The position numbers and the translations under genes were made by a program. A DNA stretch of 64,000 nucleotides from contig JAVHZZ010000006.1 of NCBI GenBank assembly GCA_036250195.1, forward strand, positions 183,903,350-183,967,349. Direction: 5' to 3'. The stretch is from Mixophyes australis (lineage: Eukaryota; Chordata; Amphibia; Anura; Limnodynastidae). The first letter of the stretch is position 1. Every line of letters starts with the position of its first letter. Under the pieces are notes generated by a model that saw nothing but the letters and a program-made list of their open reading frames with translations, was not told where the DNA came from and did not search any database. Shown piece after piece: positions 24,201 through 36,130 of the stretch.

Positions 24201-27200
24201 ATCAAACGATATGATGTGCTTTGGTTCGATAAAACATGATCTCTGGAGTGTATACACTAATGCAATGTAGGACCTAACAGTCGTTTTTGGTATAATTGGC
24301 ACGATAATCGGGTGAAAAACCTGTAGAGTGTACTTAGCTTAATACTATTACTGTTATGATCAACATTATATAACATTGTTAGAATCATTCTTTAGCAATG
24401 TTTTTGTTTATTATCTTACTGCAATAACTTCACTTCACTTGTGTCTGATTATGTACAGTACTTTGTCACAGAAATCCTTGATGTATTATAATATTCCTAT
24501 AATTCACAATAGTGGTTATGTTATCATCTATATTACTGAATAAGCATTGTATATTGCAGTGGGCTGCTTGCCAGGGTACAGAATGTTTCCTTTTTTTACC
24601 TAAAGACAAATATCCCAAGCTGTTCACAGCTAAATTAATTAGAAATCTGTCACAAGATGGCATCGGTTCTCCACGTAATGAGTATCCTTAGTGCATCATT
24701 TACTGCAATACATTCTATCCCATCTTTATATTATGTTTTGCCCTGTTCATTGTTCTGTTTGCATAGCACTAGTTCCGTGCACTTATGCAGCGATGACACT
24801 GATAATTATACTACACTAGATAATAGACAGCATTGTGAGGACCATAAAGAAGAATTTCATCATAATTTTGGTGTCAGAATAGGTTTAATTTCTGTATGTG
24901 TTGTGTTATCCTATTAACTCTTGCTATTAAGTGCTTATACTGTGAGTGTGTACTGTGGTAGGAAGAATAACCAGGTGCCTCAAGGGCATCAGAGAAAAGG
25001 CAAAAGAGAAAAGACTGTCTGTTCAGTAGGAGATGTAGACAAGGGAACAAGGCTACTTGGCACAGTCATTTTGGATAAACATATTTATTTTTGAGACATC
25101 AAACTAATCTATATATTTGAAATAAAAAGTAAGACGATCAAGGTTTTGTGTCCACAAATTATGATTTGTACATACCTTTATCTGGGATAAGCAGCTTGCA
25201 TGGTAAAGATAATGGGGTAATAGTATGCTGATACACCAGGGCAGAGAGACTACCTGTAATAAAGTATGTTGCATGTTCAGAGGCGTGTACTACATAAATA
25301 TGTGTATATAACAACTAGACGTAAGCCGCAGGCGCACTCACCAAAATATGGCTCTTCTGCTGCGCCTTTCAGATGGACTCCTTTGGCAGATGATTCAATC
25401 AAGAAATGTCGTACAAGTTCATTTGTCACGTCACCTGTCAACAGAGCAAAAATTGTATTGGAATTTCGGCTCGGTGATCAAATAGCGGTACGGATGACTA
25501 TATTTATGCTTAAACTGAACTTGCTTTAAGCTTTTTTCACGTATGTTCATGAATTTTAAACCAGATCCTTCACTCATGCATAATGTGAACCTTGCAAATA
25601 TTCATGAGAATGCAGACTATGGGGTAGATTTACTAAACTGCGGGTTTGAAAGAGTGGAGATGTTGCCTATAGCAACCAATCAGATTCTAGCTGTCATTTT
25701 GTAGAATACATTAAATAAATGAAAGCTTGAATCTGATTGGTTGCTACAGGCAACATCTCCACTTTTTGAAACCCGCAGTTTAGTAAACTTACCCCTATCA
25801 ATTAACTAATAGCCAATGACATTGATAAGGCCCTTGGTGCAGAGTATGTGCATAGGAAGGCTGCCTGCACAGTGTGTAGATGACGGGGGCACTTAAACTA
25901 GGCCTGAATAACCCAGTTATCATATAAAATCATTGACTTAACATGCTTATATTTAACCAATTATTTAACAAGCAAAACACAAACTACATGGGTCCAAATG
26001 GTGTCTTATACTAAGGATTATGCAAAGTAATTTCATATTAACACAATTAATGTTTTTCATTTAAAGAAGACTATGTCCTCCTCTTTTAAGATATAACACA
26101 ATTTTAAAGCTGAACTTAATACATCTACATTATAAATTATAACAGACATTTAACAAGAACGCACACCATCATTGCATGTCTATTTCTATCACCTGAGAGT
26201 CATACAAGAAGGGTATACTAATGGTAAACATGGGCACTGACTCAGTGTTCTATAGGAGTTGGAACTAGACAGACTACCGCCCCCTCTTGGATCTTACACC
26301 ATAAGATAAGTGTCATCTACACTTTCATCAGAATAAGTGAAAAGACTTATCAACTGCTATGATGTGAGTGGGTGAGTCATTATGAGTCAGCCACTCCTCC
26401 ACAATAGACTCTTGGCCATCTCCTTATTAATTACCACCATTCCAGATTTCACACTCTAGTAGAAACTTCAATGATCACTTCAGGTAGAGTATGCACTAAC
26501 AACATCAAAAGTATTATATAGAAGATACTGTTAATTGCATAACTAAATCAATAGAAGCCAACAGCTTTCGGGATACAAAGTCCCTTCTTCGGACAGATTT
26601 ACTCTTCCTATTATACAAAATAACATGAGAAATGTAACATAAAACTGATCTATTTTGTATGGTTAATCCTTACCGTGTACCAATTGGCTGCATACAATGA
26701 AAGGAGTCACACTGTGCATGATGCCTTAGTGATATCACTGGTTCCTAGTAAATTGTCTGCTTTCTAATTAATATTGATTCAGTTCACAAAATGGCTGTGC
26801 CTCTGCTGTGTGTGGGTGACAGGTACAATGGGAGACAGTATACCAACCTGTTTTTGATGGCATTCCTGGGACCTTCATGGCCAGCCCAAAGGATCCACGG
26901 TAGGACGTGCTGTCTCGGATAATGAATGTCCCAGGCACTTTGTCCTTCAGGAACTCAATGGCTGTGATTGAATTAAGAAAAATCTATTTAGCTAGCTCAT
27001 ACTGTAAATCAACATTGTAAAGATGTTTATTGTAGCAGTGAATACTAACAAAATATCATGTTTTCTCCAGTCTTACCACAAAAATGCATTTGTAAACAAT
27101 CCATTTAAATATGTAGTTTGTAGAAATTAGGTGGTCTCAGAAGTTTGTGGTAAAGTTTGTCTTGAATTGAATTAACAGTCCCACCAGTGAAGATATATAA

Positions 27201-30200
27201 ATAACTATCCTTAAACAGGGATTCATTTTCAGAAATAGCCTACTAAGGAGAATTGTTGTCAGTCACTGAGTACACCTATAGTTACCCTCACACTGACATG
27301 TCCATAACTCCTGTATTCAACATTTAAAAATTGGGACAAACTAGGCACTGCTCCCAATCCACCTAAGAACCTCCCAGATGCACTGAGTATTCCCATAACT
27401 CAATTTCACCCTATAGTTATAACCAATTAGGCCACATCGCTTACTACGCTGATAACCAGACACAAACCATCAAAACATAAACTGTTGAGGGCTATGCATG
27501 TCATTATTATTAGCTACTCTTTCTGCCACAACTCAGCAAAATATAACGCAAAAACCATAATATCTATCTATTATGTACACTTAACGATATACATGTAAGT
27601 AGTAGGGGGAAAAAATGATAGCATAAGGTCGATCCTACATATCAAACAAGATCACACCACAGGTAGGATGATTCTAGGCAATGGTGAAGCTCACATCTCA
27701 ACAGAATGATTTAATTCACTGCATAGGAAAAGGGAAATCCACTTATCACTGACTGTGGGTTGTTTCATATCACAAAATAGCTCGCTGTCTCTGATTAATA
27801 TATGGGTGTGGTGGCACCATTGATTCACAAACTATAAAAATAGCCTTTCTGGTCACCATAAGACTTTTTCCTTCCACCCTTCCTGTAACTGTTTAAGAAT
27901 AGATTTTCTATTTAGAATCATATTAGTTACTGAGGAAATATATTTATACATATATCACTTCCTCTTTAACTATTATTTTGCATAAATATACTAGCTTTCT
28001 GTTACTATGTAAATTCAGAGACTTGCGCAAGATCCTGAGTACCATTTAGATGTTTTTTCTTTATTGAATCACAAACTGTATTTTCATCAAGTGTATAGAT
28101 GACTTTACCTTGATCTCGCGTGACATTGGCCTTAAACCAGTGTTTGGAAGTGTCCATCACAAATTTCATGCCAGGCTGCCCTTCTTTTATGGTTTCTAAG
28201 TAAAAAACAAAATATAAATATGTTCTAAAATTTTCAAAGGGCATTTAAAATCTCTTTATAAGGCAGTGGATGACTAATTATGTCAATAATATGTATAATT
28301 CTATGTATATAGTGGAAAATGTAAGTGAATGGAATTTGACAGTTTCACAATAAAAGTAGTAGAAGTAGTGGCATGGCATACCACCGTATACACCCCCACT
28401 TCCACCACTGATTACACTTCACCATGAGTGCTTAATGCATTACCACATCAGTAATATTATAGAAAGTGTCACTCACTGTCTGAGCAAGTTGGAATAGAGG
28501 ATTCAGAACTGGTTTTGTTGAAACTGGAGGAGCTTTTTCGCCTGTGTCCAGCCAGGAGCTGTCTTGAAGACTTGTGTGAGTTGTCCCCATTTTCCACGCA
28601 TCCATTGACCAGAAGGATGGGGATGTCCATAATGGAATTGTTGACTGATGGGGGACAACTGTTGGCATGACCCTTTGTAAGAGAGTTCTTGAACTGGCCA
28701 AAACTGCCATTGTGATCAAAGTGATGCATAGATGTGGTAGGTGACATGATAGCAGGGCTGTTTAAGTTGGAAAATGAGCCCAGTGATCCAAATTGGCTTT
28801 CTGATAACCTTGAAGGAAACTGATGGCCATCAGAATCATCATATTGAAGTGACTGGGTGCTGAAAAACAAACAGTATATAAGATTTCATGGTGGAACCTA
28901 AATCTTCATTTATCTACCTGATTCAATACATTAAACATAGCAAATAATTGGCAGGGCATTAAAGAGATAAGCAACTGGTTGCTCCAGCCATTTTTGAGTT
29001 ATGTCTGACAGAATGGCTTTATCCTGCCACAGAGCCCCAAAACAAAATGCAAAAAAAGTGCTTTAAAATTCCTCACAGATATTTAACTTAAATGAATTAT
29101 ATAAAAAAGTGAGAACAAAAGTAATAGCCTAGAGAAAAGGAGGTAATTGATAAAGTCCAAATATTGGAGAAAAGTGTTGGTGCACTTACCTTCCCAAAAT
29201 ATAACTGGTGTCTGACCCAGGGCTAGTGGACATGAAGGAGACATCATTGGTGCAGAACGAAGGTCTTGTGTCATATGAGCCAAGTGATGAAGACATTATG
29301 GAATTGTACTGTGTTGACCTCTGAAGTGGAACAGCAATGGTTTCAGTGGTTTGGTAGGATCTTTCAGCAGATGGGTATTGGTGATGATTTTGGCGCCCAC
29401 CAACATGTAACTGAGGCTCACTGAAAATAAGGCTGCCACTGTGGGTACAGTTATCCTTCTGTGTTCCCCGAGCGACCAGGATGCCTTCAACTTTTGGGGT
29501 AGGACTTGAAGATCGTTGTATGTTCTCCTGACAAACCACTCTTGTTGGATTCACCTTCACACATTTTATCTCTGACAAAAGAGTAACAATATGTTAATTC
29601 CTGGACAGTATGTGATGTTAGTTTTTCATTACAGGATATGTGATTGAAGTAGCATTATGTATTAATTGAAAATAATCAAACCTCACTAACCAGACAGTTT
29701 AATTCATTGTATAATATTTGCTATATTACAAAAAAAACAGTTGATGTTTTTCATCTTCCATTAACGCCTAGTAACTCTCAAACAAGTCTTGCAGGACATC
29801 ATTTATCCATAATTATCCCACTTGACAGAGTACTATACTTTTAAAAAAAAAAAAAAAAAGAACTGAAGCAAACGCAGTTTACTGCCTCTAGCAAAAATAG
29901 TTGTGTCAATCCCATGTGAGAAGTGCAGTCAAATGTCTGGGAATATGAATTTTCTTTAGTGAACTGAACATTTAGGTGCATGCTGGTACCTGTAAAAAGG
30001 TGTGTTCATTACTAGGCAACAAAACACATTAAAACCAAAATAAAGACTAGACTAGAGAACACATCTCATTTCATAAAGATGTCCAAGAGAAGGTTATTTT
30101 ACCAACTGAGTGCCAGAAAGGTCCCAGGGCTTCATCGATTGATAATTACAGACCTGGCTATATAGTAATAGCCATCAATAGTCCCTCAGCTTTGTTGTTT

Positions 30201-32492
30201 GTTAGCCATCATCCTGCAAAACTAAATAGAGGGCCCGGACCCTTCTGTGAGCATGAGCCATCCAATTGGATGATTGTCATGGACAACCAGGTGCTACTTT
30301 TCCTTTAACACATAGACTCAACATCTTGTAAGTTCTTCAGTCAGATACCTGAGCTGTACATTTAATTAACCTTGGCAGCTATAACACAAAAAAAGGATAA
30401 TGTGGAACCCACCTTCCTTTATACAGGTGGAGGCACAAACTAGGGCCAGAAAAGATGTTCGTTGCTGGACATCCCCGTTAATATGTGATTAAATGTGGCC
30501 CCTAAAATATATAATGCTGTCCACAACTGATTGCAATTGGTGCTACATCCCAAGAGGGTCTGTGCAAGTCACATTCGTATTTAACTCAACACCATAAAAA
30601 GCAGACTCTACCCACTTACAAAATATTACTTATTTCAATTGCTTTTTAATATAGAATGCAAAACATCAATACCTATTTACATATTTAGATGTACTTCAAT
30701 TACCGAGTTTATATTTTATTGCATGGAAAAAATGTTGGTGTTTAGCTTACATGTCTAGATTTCAACATAGACTACAATTTAAAAAAAATCAGAAACAGAC
30801 ATAAAATCCGGTTAGTAATTTTTTCATTGCATAACTTCCAAATCTGGCATCGTTTTATCTAAACACTTTCTACGACGCAGCCCAATGACAGTAATCCTAC
30901 ACTGTCTAATTGTCTATGCAGCCTGTGACATCACAGACCACTCCTGCTCTTGCGGGCATAAACATGAATCAAATATGATTGTTTTCTGGAACTTACCGTA
31001 AGACAAATATTTCTAGCTATTTAATAGCTTGTGCTGCACTGGGCTGGTCTGATTTCACAAGGACAAGCAAGCCTTCCAGGCATCACATTTCATGATGAAC
31101 AGAAACATAACAAGTCAGTACTGTGCCTTAACGCACTGTATCTGCCAGGCCCTCGGGTGGCTGTAGGATTTGTTTGTTGAGTCTGGACGTAGTTATACAA
31201 GTTGTAATATTTAAACATCTTTACGTAACCACAGGACCCTCTATAATTTGGTAGTGGCGAGGGGGAGGGGTCACACTTTTATTTGGCAGAAGTGGCAATT
31301 GTCTTTTGTGCTCTTTTTTCTATAGCATGCTGTCTACAACGTACATACATTTGCCCAAAGTTTTTGGGCCATCTGAAATGGGATTACAATACTTTTGTGA
31401 GCCTTCTCTGTGCATGTTCTGCTTCCTGAATCGTAAGTGCAAGTAGTAAGTAGCGTAAGTCAGTATATGCACAAGTTTACATGAGCCCCCTTATCCCCTA
31501 CATTAGAGATTTTTTTTTTTTATTGGGAAAGTCATCTTGCCCTCATTTAGTAAAATGAAGGATATCCTTTCCCTGGCCCCCAGCTGTTTAATCAGTTCAC
31601 CCAAGTCTGAGCCCGGTGCAGTGTGCATGATACGACTGCTGCTCAAATCAACTAAGCCACTGATAGGGAAGCATGAGAAACAGCGAATTGATAGCCAATA
31701 AATAAGGACAGGCTATACAGAAAAGAGTAAGCTATACAATAGGATGGGCGCCTAAATCAATGTTCATGGAAAGCACTGTATTTTGTTAAATCAACACAAA
31801 TCATAACCAGACTATGAGGGAAATTAAAAAATATTACATATTTCAAAATTGTAGAAAATCGATATTTCAAACATTCTGAGCTTGCTTGGAGTTGAGAGAA
31901 TTAGCTTAACAGCCAGAGATTCAGTAAAGGACGTTTTTATTCAACTTTATTTGGTGCTTCACTTACCTGGTGGGCTTGTGGTCTTGGTAGTCGCTTGCCT
32001 ACATGGTAAAGGCACACAGCTTTTCGCCACCAACTCAGAGTTAACAGTCAAAGGTTGGAAAGTAGGATCCAGCTGCAAGATGAGCTGGTTCAGATTGTCT
32101 ATGGAGATGTCCAGTGATGGAGATAAAGGATCTCCTCCATTGCAGACATCAGCTTCTGATCCATGCAGTATGCTGTGTGGGTTGCCAATACTTCCTGGCA
32201 TAGGCTGGTGACCATTCATAGGACCATGAGACCCTTTCTCCACAGGCTTGTATAATAAACTGGAGTTTGGGTTTATCTGACCACTGTAAAGTGCTGTATC
32301 AGCCAAACTGTGGCCACATATTTGTGCTGCCATCTGTCCCACACACCTCTCTGAAGTGAAGTAAGAACATTTAGTTGTCATCGAGATGCCCCTTGGCTGA
32401 ACGACTTGTCTGCAACCACCTCCTTCTTCTTTGGGTGCCATGCAAACTGACTGTCCCACACGCAAGACATGGTTGGGTATTACATGGGACAT
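18081..32492 (-). CDS. TNS4: Tensin-4 (cten), twelve coding exons
   Basis: TNS4 is a focal-adhesion adaptor lacking the N-terminal actin-binding region of other tensins; its SH2 and PTB domains bind phosphotyrosine and integrin tails. Exons 2-13 join to 2139 nt (712 codons plus stop); all junctions are GT/AG and in phase. The N-terminal region has KCSYFTSE and [19 protein letters not shown], and the central region [20 protein letters not shown], all close to mammalian TNS4. The SH2 domain is about residues 445-555, with [19 protein letters not shown] carrying the phosphate-binding Arg near 475 and [16 protein letters not shown] after it. The PTB domain is about residues 578-712 ([36 protein letters not shown]). 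The start MSHVIPNH matches the mammalian MSQVM start in position. The coding sequence appears intact. Confidence 0.96.
18722..18748 (-). CDS. TNS4: TNS4 exon 12, 27-base micro-exon
   Basis: Acceptor TATTTCAG|GTGGCAG and donor TCAAG|GTAAGA bound 27 bases encoding WQKHCKSS with split Lys and Arg codons at the edges. Mammalian TNS4 has WQKYCKPS at this point. It is too short for ORF finders and lies after a 4.06-kb intron. Confidence 0.93.
19150..20830 (-). mobile_element. Degenerate CR1-like LINE
   Basis: In TNS4 intron 11. The left edge, AGAAACATAGAATGATGGCAG, is a CR1-type 3' end. Then come plus-strand shadows of minus-strand coding: GTAGCCCTTCTCTGAAAATG, ATCATTAATTAATACATTAA and CAGACTATTGAAGTTTCCC-like endonuclease remnants. 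The middle part matches the CR1 copy at 42.1-43.3 kb in order. It is heavily mutated, and a MITE at 20414 interrupts it. Confidence 0.65.
20414..20583. mobile_element. Near-perfect palindromic MITE (GGGGTAAATGTATCAA)
   Basis: The left GGGGTAAATGTATCAATC is complemented exactly by GATTGATACATTTACCCC. The arms (about 75 bases) run through CTCCGGCTTTGTCAACTTGC and GGAGTTCGGCGAGATGACAG to a short centre. CTA flanks both ends (20411-20413, 20584-20586). The arm identity implies recent insertion, here inside an old CR1 remnant. The 3-bp duplication favours PIF/Harbinger. Confidence 0.85.
22031..22477. mobile_element. Non-autonomous hAT element, 447 bp
   Basis: GGTATGGG at 22023-22030 is repeated at 22478-22485, an 8-bp target duplication. 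The ends are CAGCGCCGGTGCTAGGG and, complemented, CAGGCCCGGCGCTCCC. Inside is an inverted repeat with 53-bp arms (22198-22250 and 22299-22351, three mismatches). The loop holds a second perfect hairpin, GCCGTGATGATG with its complement (22261-22288). It lies in TNS4 intron 11. Confidence 0.88.
22810..22878 (-). CDS. TNS4: TNS4 exon 11 (PTB)
   Basis: Acceptor CCACAG|AG and donor AGGAA|GTAAGT. It encodes [15 protein letters not shown] and VDPELR between split Lys codons, matching the PTB core strand of mammalian TNS4 (VFFRRHYP). Intron 10 is only 93 bases. Confidence 0.95.
22972..23140 (-). CDS. TNS4: TNS4 exon 10 (PTB start)
   Basis: Acceptor CCTCCACAG|CA and donor CGCAA|GTAAGA. It encodes [20 protein letters not shown] and [10 protein letters not shown], then [11 protein letters not shown], the N-terminal part of the PTB domain (residues about 578-633). 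Confidence 0.96.
23398..23433 (+). repeat. L2-type 3' tail fragment
   Basis: GGCGCTATATAAATAAATG followed by TTGATGATGATGAT is the typical 3' end of an L2-like LINE. Only the end remains, in TNS4 intron 9. Confidence 0.6.
23603..23671 (-). CDS. TNS4: TNS4 exon 9 (SH2-PTB linker)
   Basis: Acceptor CCCTAACAG|TT and donor ACTG|GTGAGT. It encodes the Ser/Asp-rich linker [20 protein letters not shown] between the SH2 and PTB domains, the least conserved of the C-terminal exons. Confidence 0.9.
23899..24341. mobile_element. Putative MITE with TTAGTTACACACTGCAG-like ends
   Basis: The left AAGTTAGTTACACACTGCAG and the complemented right end AAGCTAAGTACACTCTACAG are imperfect inverted repeats about 440 bases apart. 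The interior has balanced features (GTATACACT, GCATACACAC) but no ORF. No target duplication could be confirmed. It lies in TNS4 intron 8. Confidence 0.45.
25176..25253 (-). CDS. TNS4: TNS4 exon 8 (SH2 end)
   Basis: Acceptor ATTACAG|GT and donor AAAG|GTATGT. It encodes [20 protein letters not shown] and LIPDK, the last SH2 segment. It is separated from exon 7 by an 88-base intron. Confidence 0.95.
25342..25434 (-). CDS. TNS4: TNS4 exon 7 (SH2)
   Basis: Acceptor GTTGACAG|GT and donor TTTTG|GTGAGT. It encodes [20 protein letters not shown] then [16 protein letters not shown] and GVHLKG are diagnostic of the tensin SH2 domain. Confidence 0.96.
25621..25795. mobile_element. MITE, GGGCTAGATTTACTAA family
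   Basis: GGGGTAGATTTACTAAACTG at the left and CAGTTTAGTAAACTTACCCC at the right. TAT flanks both sides (25618-25620, 25796-25798). The arms contain GTTGCCTATAGCAACC. It lies in TNS4 intron 6. Confidence 0.87.
26555..26594 (-). ncRNA. Hammerhead-ribozyme-like motif
   Basis: On the minus strand CCGAAGA is followed by A, a GGGA...TCCC stem with loop CTTTGTA, GAAA, then GCTGTTGG. This approximates the hammerhead core CUGANGA-stem II-GAAA with U changed to C. Such motifs are known in Penelope-like retroelements. The third stem and cleavage triplet are not convincing, so this may be a decayed copy. It lies in TNS4 intron 6. Confidence 0.35.
26848..26961 (-). CDS. TNS4: TNS4 exon 6 (SH2 core)
   Basis: Acceptor AATCACAG|CC and donor AACAG|GTTGGT. 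It encodes [18 protein letters not shown] then [19 protein letters not shown]. The Arg in FIIRDS (about residue 475) is the phosphotyrosine-binding residue. Confidence 0.96.
28109..28195 (-). CDS. TNS4: TNS4 exon 5 (SH2 start)
   Basis: Acceptor TTTTACTTAG|AA and donor CAAG|GTAAAG. It encodes [20 protein letters not shown] then KANVTRDQ, nearly identical to the [20 protein letters not shown] start of the human SH2 region. Confidence 0.95.
28477..28859 (-). CDS. TNS4: TNS4 exon 4 (disordered region)
   Basis: Acceptor TTTTTCAG|CA and donor GACA|GTGAGT. Ser/Asn-rich. It contains [32 protein letters not shown] and [13 protein letters not shown]. The MDIPI.L.NG stretch is conserved with mammals and marks residues about 303-430. 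Confidence 0.93.
29190..29571 (-). CDS. TNS4: TNS4 exon 3 (disordered region)
   Basis: Acceptor TTTTGTCAG|AG and donor GGAAG|GTAAGT. It encodes [11 protein letters not shown] (mammalian IKYIEV), LIFSEPQLH and [11 protein letters not shown] (mammalian SPVSDVSYMFG), residues about 176-302. It continues in frame from exon 2 through a split Glu codon. Confidence 0.93.
29572..31966. other. TNS4 intron 2
   Basis: 2.4 kb of AT-rich intronic sequence. No exon, RNA gene or clear repeat was recognised. Confidence 0.7.
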
Positions 32493-32531
32493 AATGAGTT
32501 TTATTTATTTTGTATCTGGGAAAGATGAGTC
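31967..32531 (-). CDS. TNS4: TNS4 exon 2 (first coding exon)
   Basis: Acceptor CTTTCCTTTCAG precedes 32531. There are 39 bases of 5' UTR, ATG at 32492-32490, and donor CCACCAG|GTAAGT after 31967. It encodes residues 1-175, including KCSYFTSE and the conserved [19 protein letters not shown]. The start is supported by MSHVIPNH aligning with the human N-terminus. Confidence 0.94.
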
Positions 32532-32611
32532 CTGAAAGGAAAGAGGGAAAAACAGTTTAGGCAAAATGTGTACTGTGAGTGGAGGTTGCTCTTTAAAGTC
32601 AACAAGACCAA

Positions 32612-32752
32612 GGGCTAGATTTACTAAGCTGCGGGTTTGAAAAAGTGGGGATGTTGCCTATAGCATCCAATCAGATTCTAGCTTTCATTTATTTAGTGCT
32701 TTCTACAAAATTACAGCTAGAATCTGATTGGTTGATATAGGCAACATCCCCA
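32612..32752. mobile_element. MITE, GGGCTAGATTTACTAA family, right end missing
   Basis: GGGCTAGATTTACTAAGCTG through the GATTGGTTGATATAGGCAAC return arm is present. It stops at GGCAACATCCCCA, where an unrelated ATACATATATG stretch follows. The last ~30 bases of the right arm have been lost. It lies in TNS4 intron 1. Confidence 0.85.
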
Positions 32753-35700
32753 TAATACATATATGTATGTTATATATGACTCCTATCCTAGGATAGTCTT
32801 CAAACTATATGAAATATAAACAATATAAATGAAAGAACCCACTTGGTGGTCATCTCTGATACTTTTTTTTATATTTCTTAGTTTGGGGAGATTCTAGACA
32901 CCTAAAATCCCCCTAGGCATGCCAGTAATTGGTTGCTAACTTCAATGTCTTTATTATATAATGGGATTCATATTATTTAAACAGAACTACAGATTTCACA
33001 ATAAACAAATTCATAGAGGAAGCTCAATATATATGCATAAGCATTTTTTGAATTTAATATATGGTGCAAACATTATTGAGGCTTCATTGATACACTTTTG
33101 TCATTAACAATTATGAAGAGTTACCATGCTTACCTCTCATGAGCTCCCAACTCACCATGTGTATAAATACAACTACTGCAATGAACTCTACGCAAAGTAG
33201 ACTAAAATAACATACACTAATAGCACATTTACTACTTAATACTAAAGAAAAATAAAAGCCTCCTATCAAATTACTAAACATCATATAAAGATTACCCTTA
33301 AATTTAATTTTATTGATTAGTAAGTTTGGAAGACTTAAATGACCTTAAAAGAAGTGATTACAGAGCAGGATGGCGGCATTTTAGGATCAGCAGAAGTTTG
33401 CACAATGGTATAACCATTTGGATTGATAGTTTTGCAAAGAGTGCAAGACTGCTGAAAAAATATATATGGTGGGGAGGGCACATTTTTAGAGGCATTCCTT
33501 GCTGTCTGGAGGGAAACATGACCATTTTCACTCAGAGCTGGCTGTCTTAGGGTCTTGGCTTATACTTGTGACATATGTGATGAAAACAGTCCCAGTGCCC
33601 CCTCACTTTCATGATTAATTAAAGCCATGATTATGCTAATAAGACCAGTATTTTAATTAAAAACCTAAGAAGTTTAATGTAATGAAAACCAGAGGAGTTG
33701 AATTAAATTAAAATTTGGCATGAGGTTTGACTTTAATGTGACATTTACACTTTTGCATATTTTGTTAGAGTAGGTGTGTACCTTGTTCCCTGTGCTGACA
33801 TCAAGTTGCACTGGAGCTATATCATGTGCAGGGTGCATCCAGTGAGACCAAGTGGCACCAACAACAGACCCCTGATGTCAAGTCCAGGAGGGATTCCGTA
33901 AGGTATTTCGACCAACCCAGGTGTAACCCTTTCTGACCCACCATTGTAGATCCTGGGACCGGTCCCTAATCTGACCAACAGATAGCATACCATTGGAAAA
34001 CCCAATGCGGACGGAATGTTTTATCTCTTGATTTTTTTATTTTGAACAGACTATCATAATAGTTATTCTTCTCCCGTCTTGCAATAGCCCTCACACTTTC
34101 CACCTAAAAACAAGGTATTCCTATCATCACACTTGGCAGGAGGCTGGACAGGTATAGCAACATGTGTCAATTGTAAAGCGCTACAGAATTTGTTGATGCC
34201 ACATAAATGTTGATGATGATGTGCCATGAGATTTTCTTTTGCTCTTCAACCGGCGGTGTCCCGGAACCCTAAATGTAATGACTTCAGGAGCAGACCATTA
34301 TCATATTTAGGGCTCCTATGTATCTTGATTTACACAGGACAAGGCGCTTTTATCTGCCCCAAATAACTGTACTTATCTTTCCTTAACGTAAACTCTTAAT
34401 CAGCACAACATGACAAGTGGGAATAAGTTTATATAACTATTTTATATCATTTTATATTATTTGACACCTAAAAAGAATGAGGCAGATGTTATCGCCTAAA
34501 AATTTCCTTTAAAATATTCCTAATATGCTGCTAAGCCGAGTCTTGTGCCGCCAGAATAAAATTTGCCAGCCAGAAACCAGCAAATAGCAGCATTCCAGAG
34601 CTTCAAGTCATTTGGCTACATAATTTCTACCATGGAAGCAAGCAACAGTGTGGAAGTCAAAAGCTGACCACTGTACCTACTATCCAGGCACAATCATATT
34701 TTTTAATTCTTGGTCCCTCGAAATGTCCCTATTTTTCAGTATTGCCAAACTGTATAATACATTTCCTCTTATTTTGTGTATATGATGTAATTCTTTGTAT
34801 GTGTTCTTATTTGTGAGCCTTATAAATTAATATTTAAGTAACAAATTAATGACACTATTATCATGGTCAGCAAGTATGTCCGCCCTGACTTCTCTACACA
34901 AGACGTGGTTCGAGCCTGGCAGCAAAATGTCCTGAGAAATTATATTAAAGTGATGACAATCACAGAAGCTCTTGCTTGATATATACGTGGTATACAGCAG
35001 GGGTTTTCCTTATATTTATCCTTTACCTATTTATGGATTTTATAAAGATATTTATATTATTTATTTTTTCCAAAATACACACAAAAACGAAACAAAAAAT
35101 GCAAACACAAAGTAAAATATAACAAAATAGACCATAATATGACTGCACACAACACTTATTTTGAATATTAAAATTAATACTTAGATTAGTTTTATTACAT
35201 TCATAGATAAGTGCTGATTTGTTTACATATGGGTACAGGTATATAACAGATAACATTAAGTGCCCCACTTTAATGTTTATGCTTTTAAGAGACATAATGA
35301 ATGGGAAAACATACATTGTATGTATATTATTCAAATATAGGGTAGAGATTTAGTCCTTTGGCACATGGTCATGTTATTTGTTTAGAATGTGTTCCATTCT
35401 CAGGTTGAGAGCTATTACAGAAACTACCTTAATTTGAACATAGTGGAGATACCACTTTTATATACACATGTAACATGGTCCTGAAACAGGTACCAATGCT
35501 TGGATTGAAAGGGTAAAGCATAGCTCCTTCTTAAAAAGTAGTGTTGTGCAATGAACAAGCTTGACAACAAGTCGATTCATTTAAGTTACATTACAACTGA
35601 ACATGTGATAAATACATATAATAATCATCTAGAAGAGATAGTTCAAAACTAGAAAATAAATACAAGTAGGAATGACATTTACCAAATATTAACGTTATTT

Positions 35701-35797
35701 TTGTCTTTTCAGCTGTAGTAGAAATGTAAAATCAGAAATGCATATTACATAGTTACATTAACTATTTATACTGTATAGTAAAGAAAAAAAAACTTAC
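32753..35797. other. TNS4 intron 1, remaining part
   Basis: AT-rich. An L2-type tail remnant (AGCGCTACAGAATTTGTTG then CATAAATGTTGATGATGATG) lies at about 34172-34222. Nothing else was recognised. Confidence 0.6.
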
Positions 35798-35875
35798 CTT
35801 CTTTGTATTTCTTTTTGAGTTGTGTGTGCAGTTGTTGATCAGGAGTTGTCTACAGCTTAACTGAGAAATCTGTGC
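35798..35875 (-). other. TNS4: TNS4 exon 1, non-coding
   Basis: A strong donor AAGAAG|GTAAGTTT ends the exon at 35798. Its 5' end is estimated from the TATA box about 28 bases upstream. It has no ATG, and translation starts in exon 2. The exon boundary at the 5' side is inferred. Confidence 0.6.
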
Positions 35876-35897
35876 CTTGCAGGTTGGTAGTATTTAG

Positions 35898-35910
35898 ATG
35901 TATATATAGA
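35898..35910 (-). promoter_or_regulatory. TNS4: TNS4 TATA box
   Basis: The complement of TATATATA at 35901-35908 lies about 25-35 bases upstream of the inferred exon 1 start. It is the only strong TATA element near the exon. Confidence 0.55.
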
Positions 35911-36130
35911 CAGATCAGATACACCCTTAATGTAACCCTTGCATTGCTGACAACACTAGAAGCAACATCAGCAGTTCTGTGTGACACAGCCTGGCTGGAG
36001 AGTCTAGTGTTAATTCTCCTTCCCACACAGGATGACTGTTCTCTGGGCCTGGAGGCAGAAGACAGACAGTGTACGCCCCTCTGCTAACAGGGAACGGCAA
36101 GTAAAGGTGTGAAACAACTACATTTGCTAC

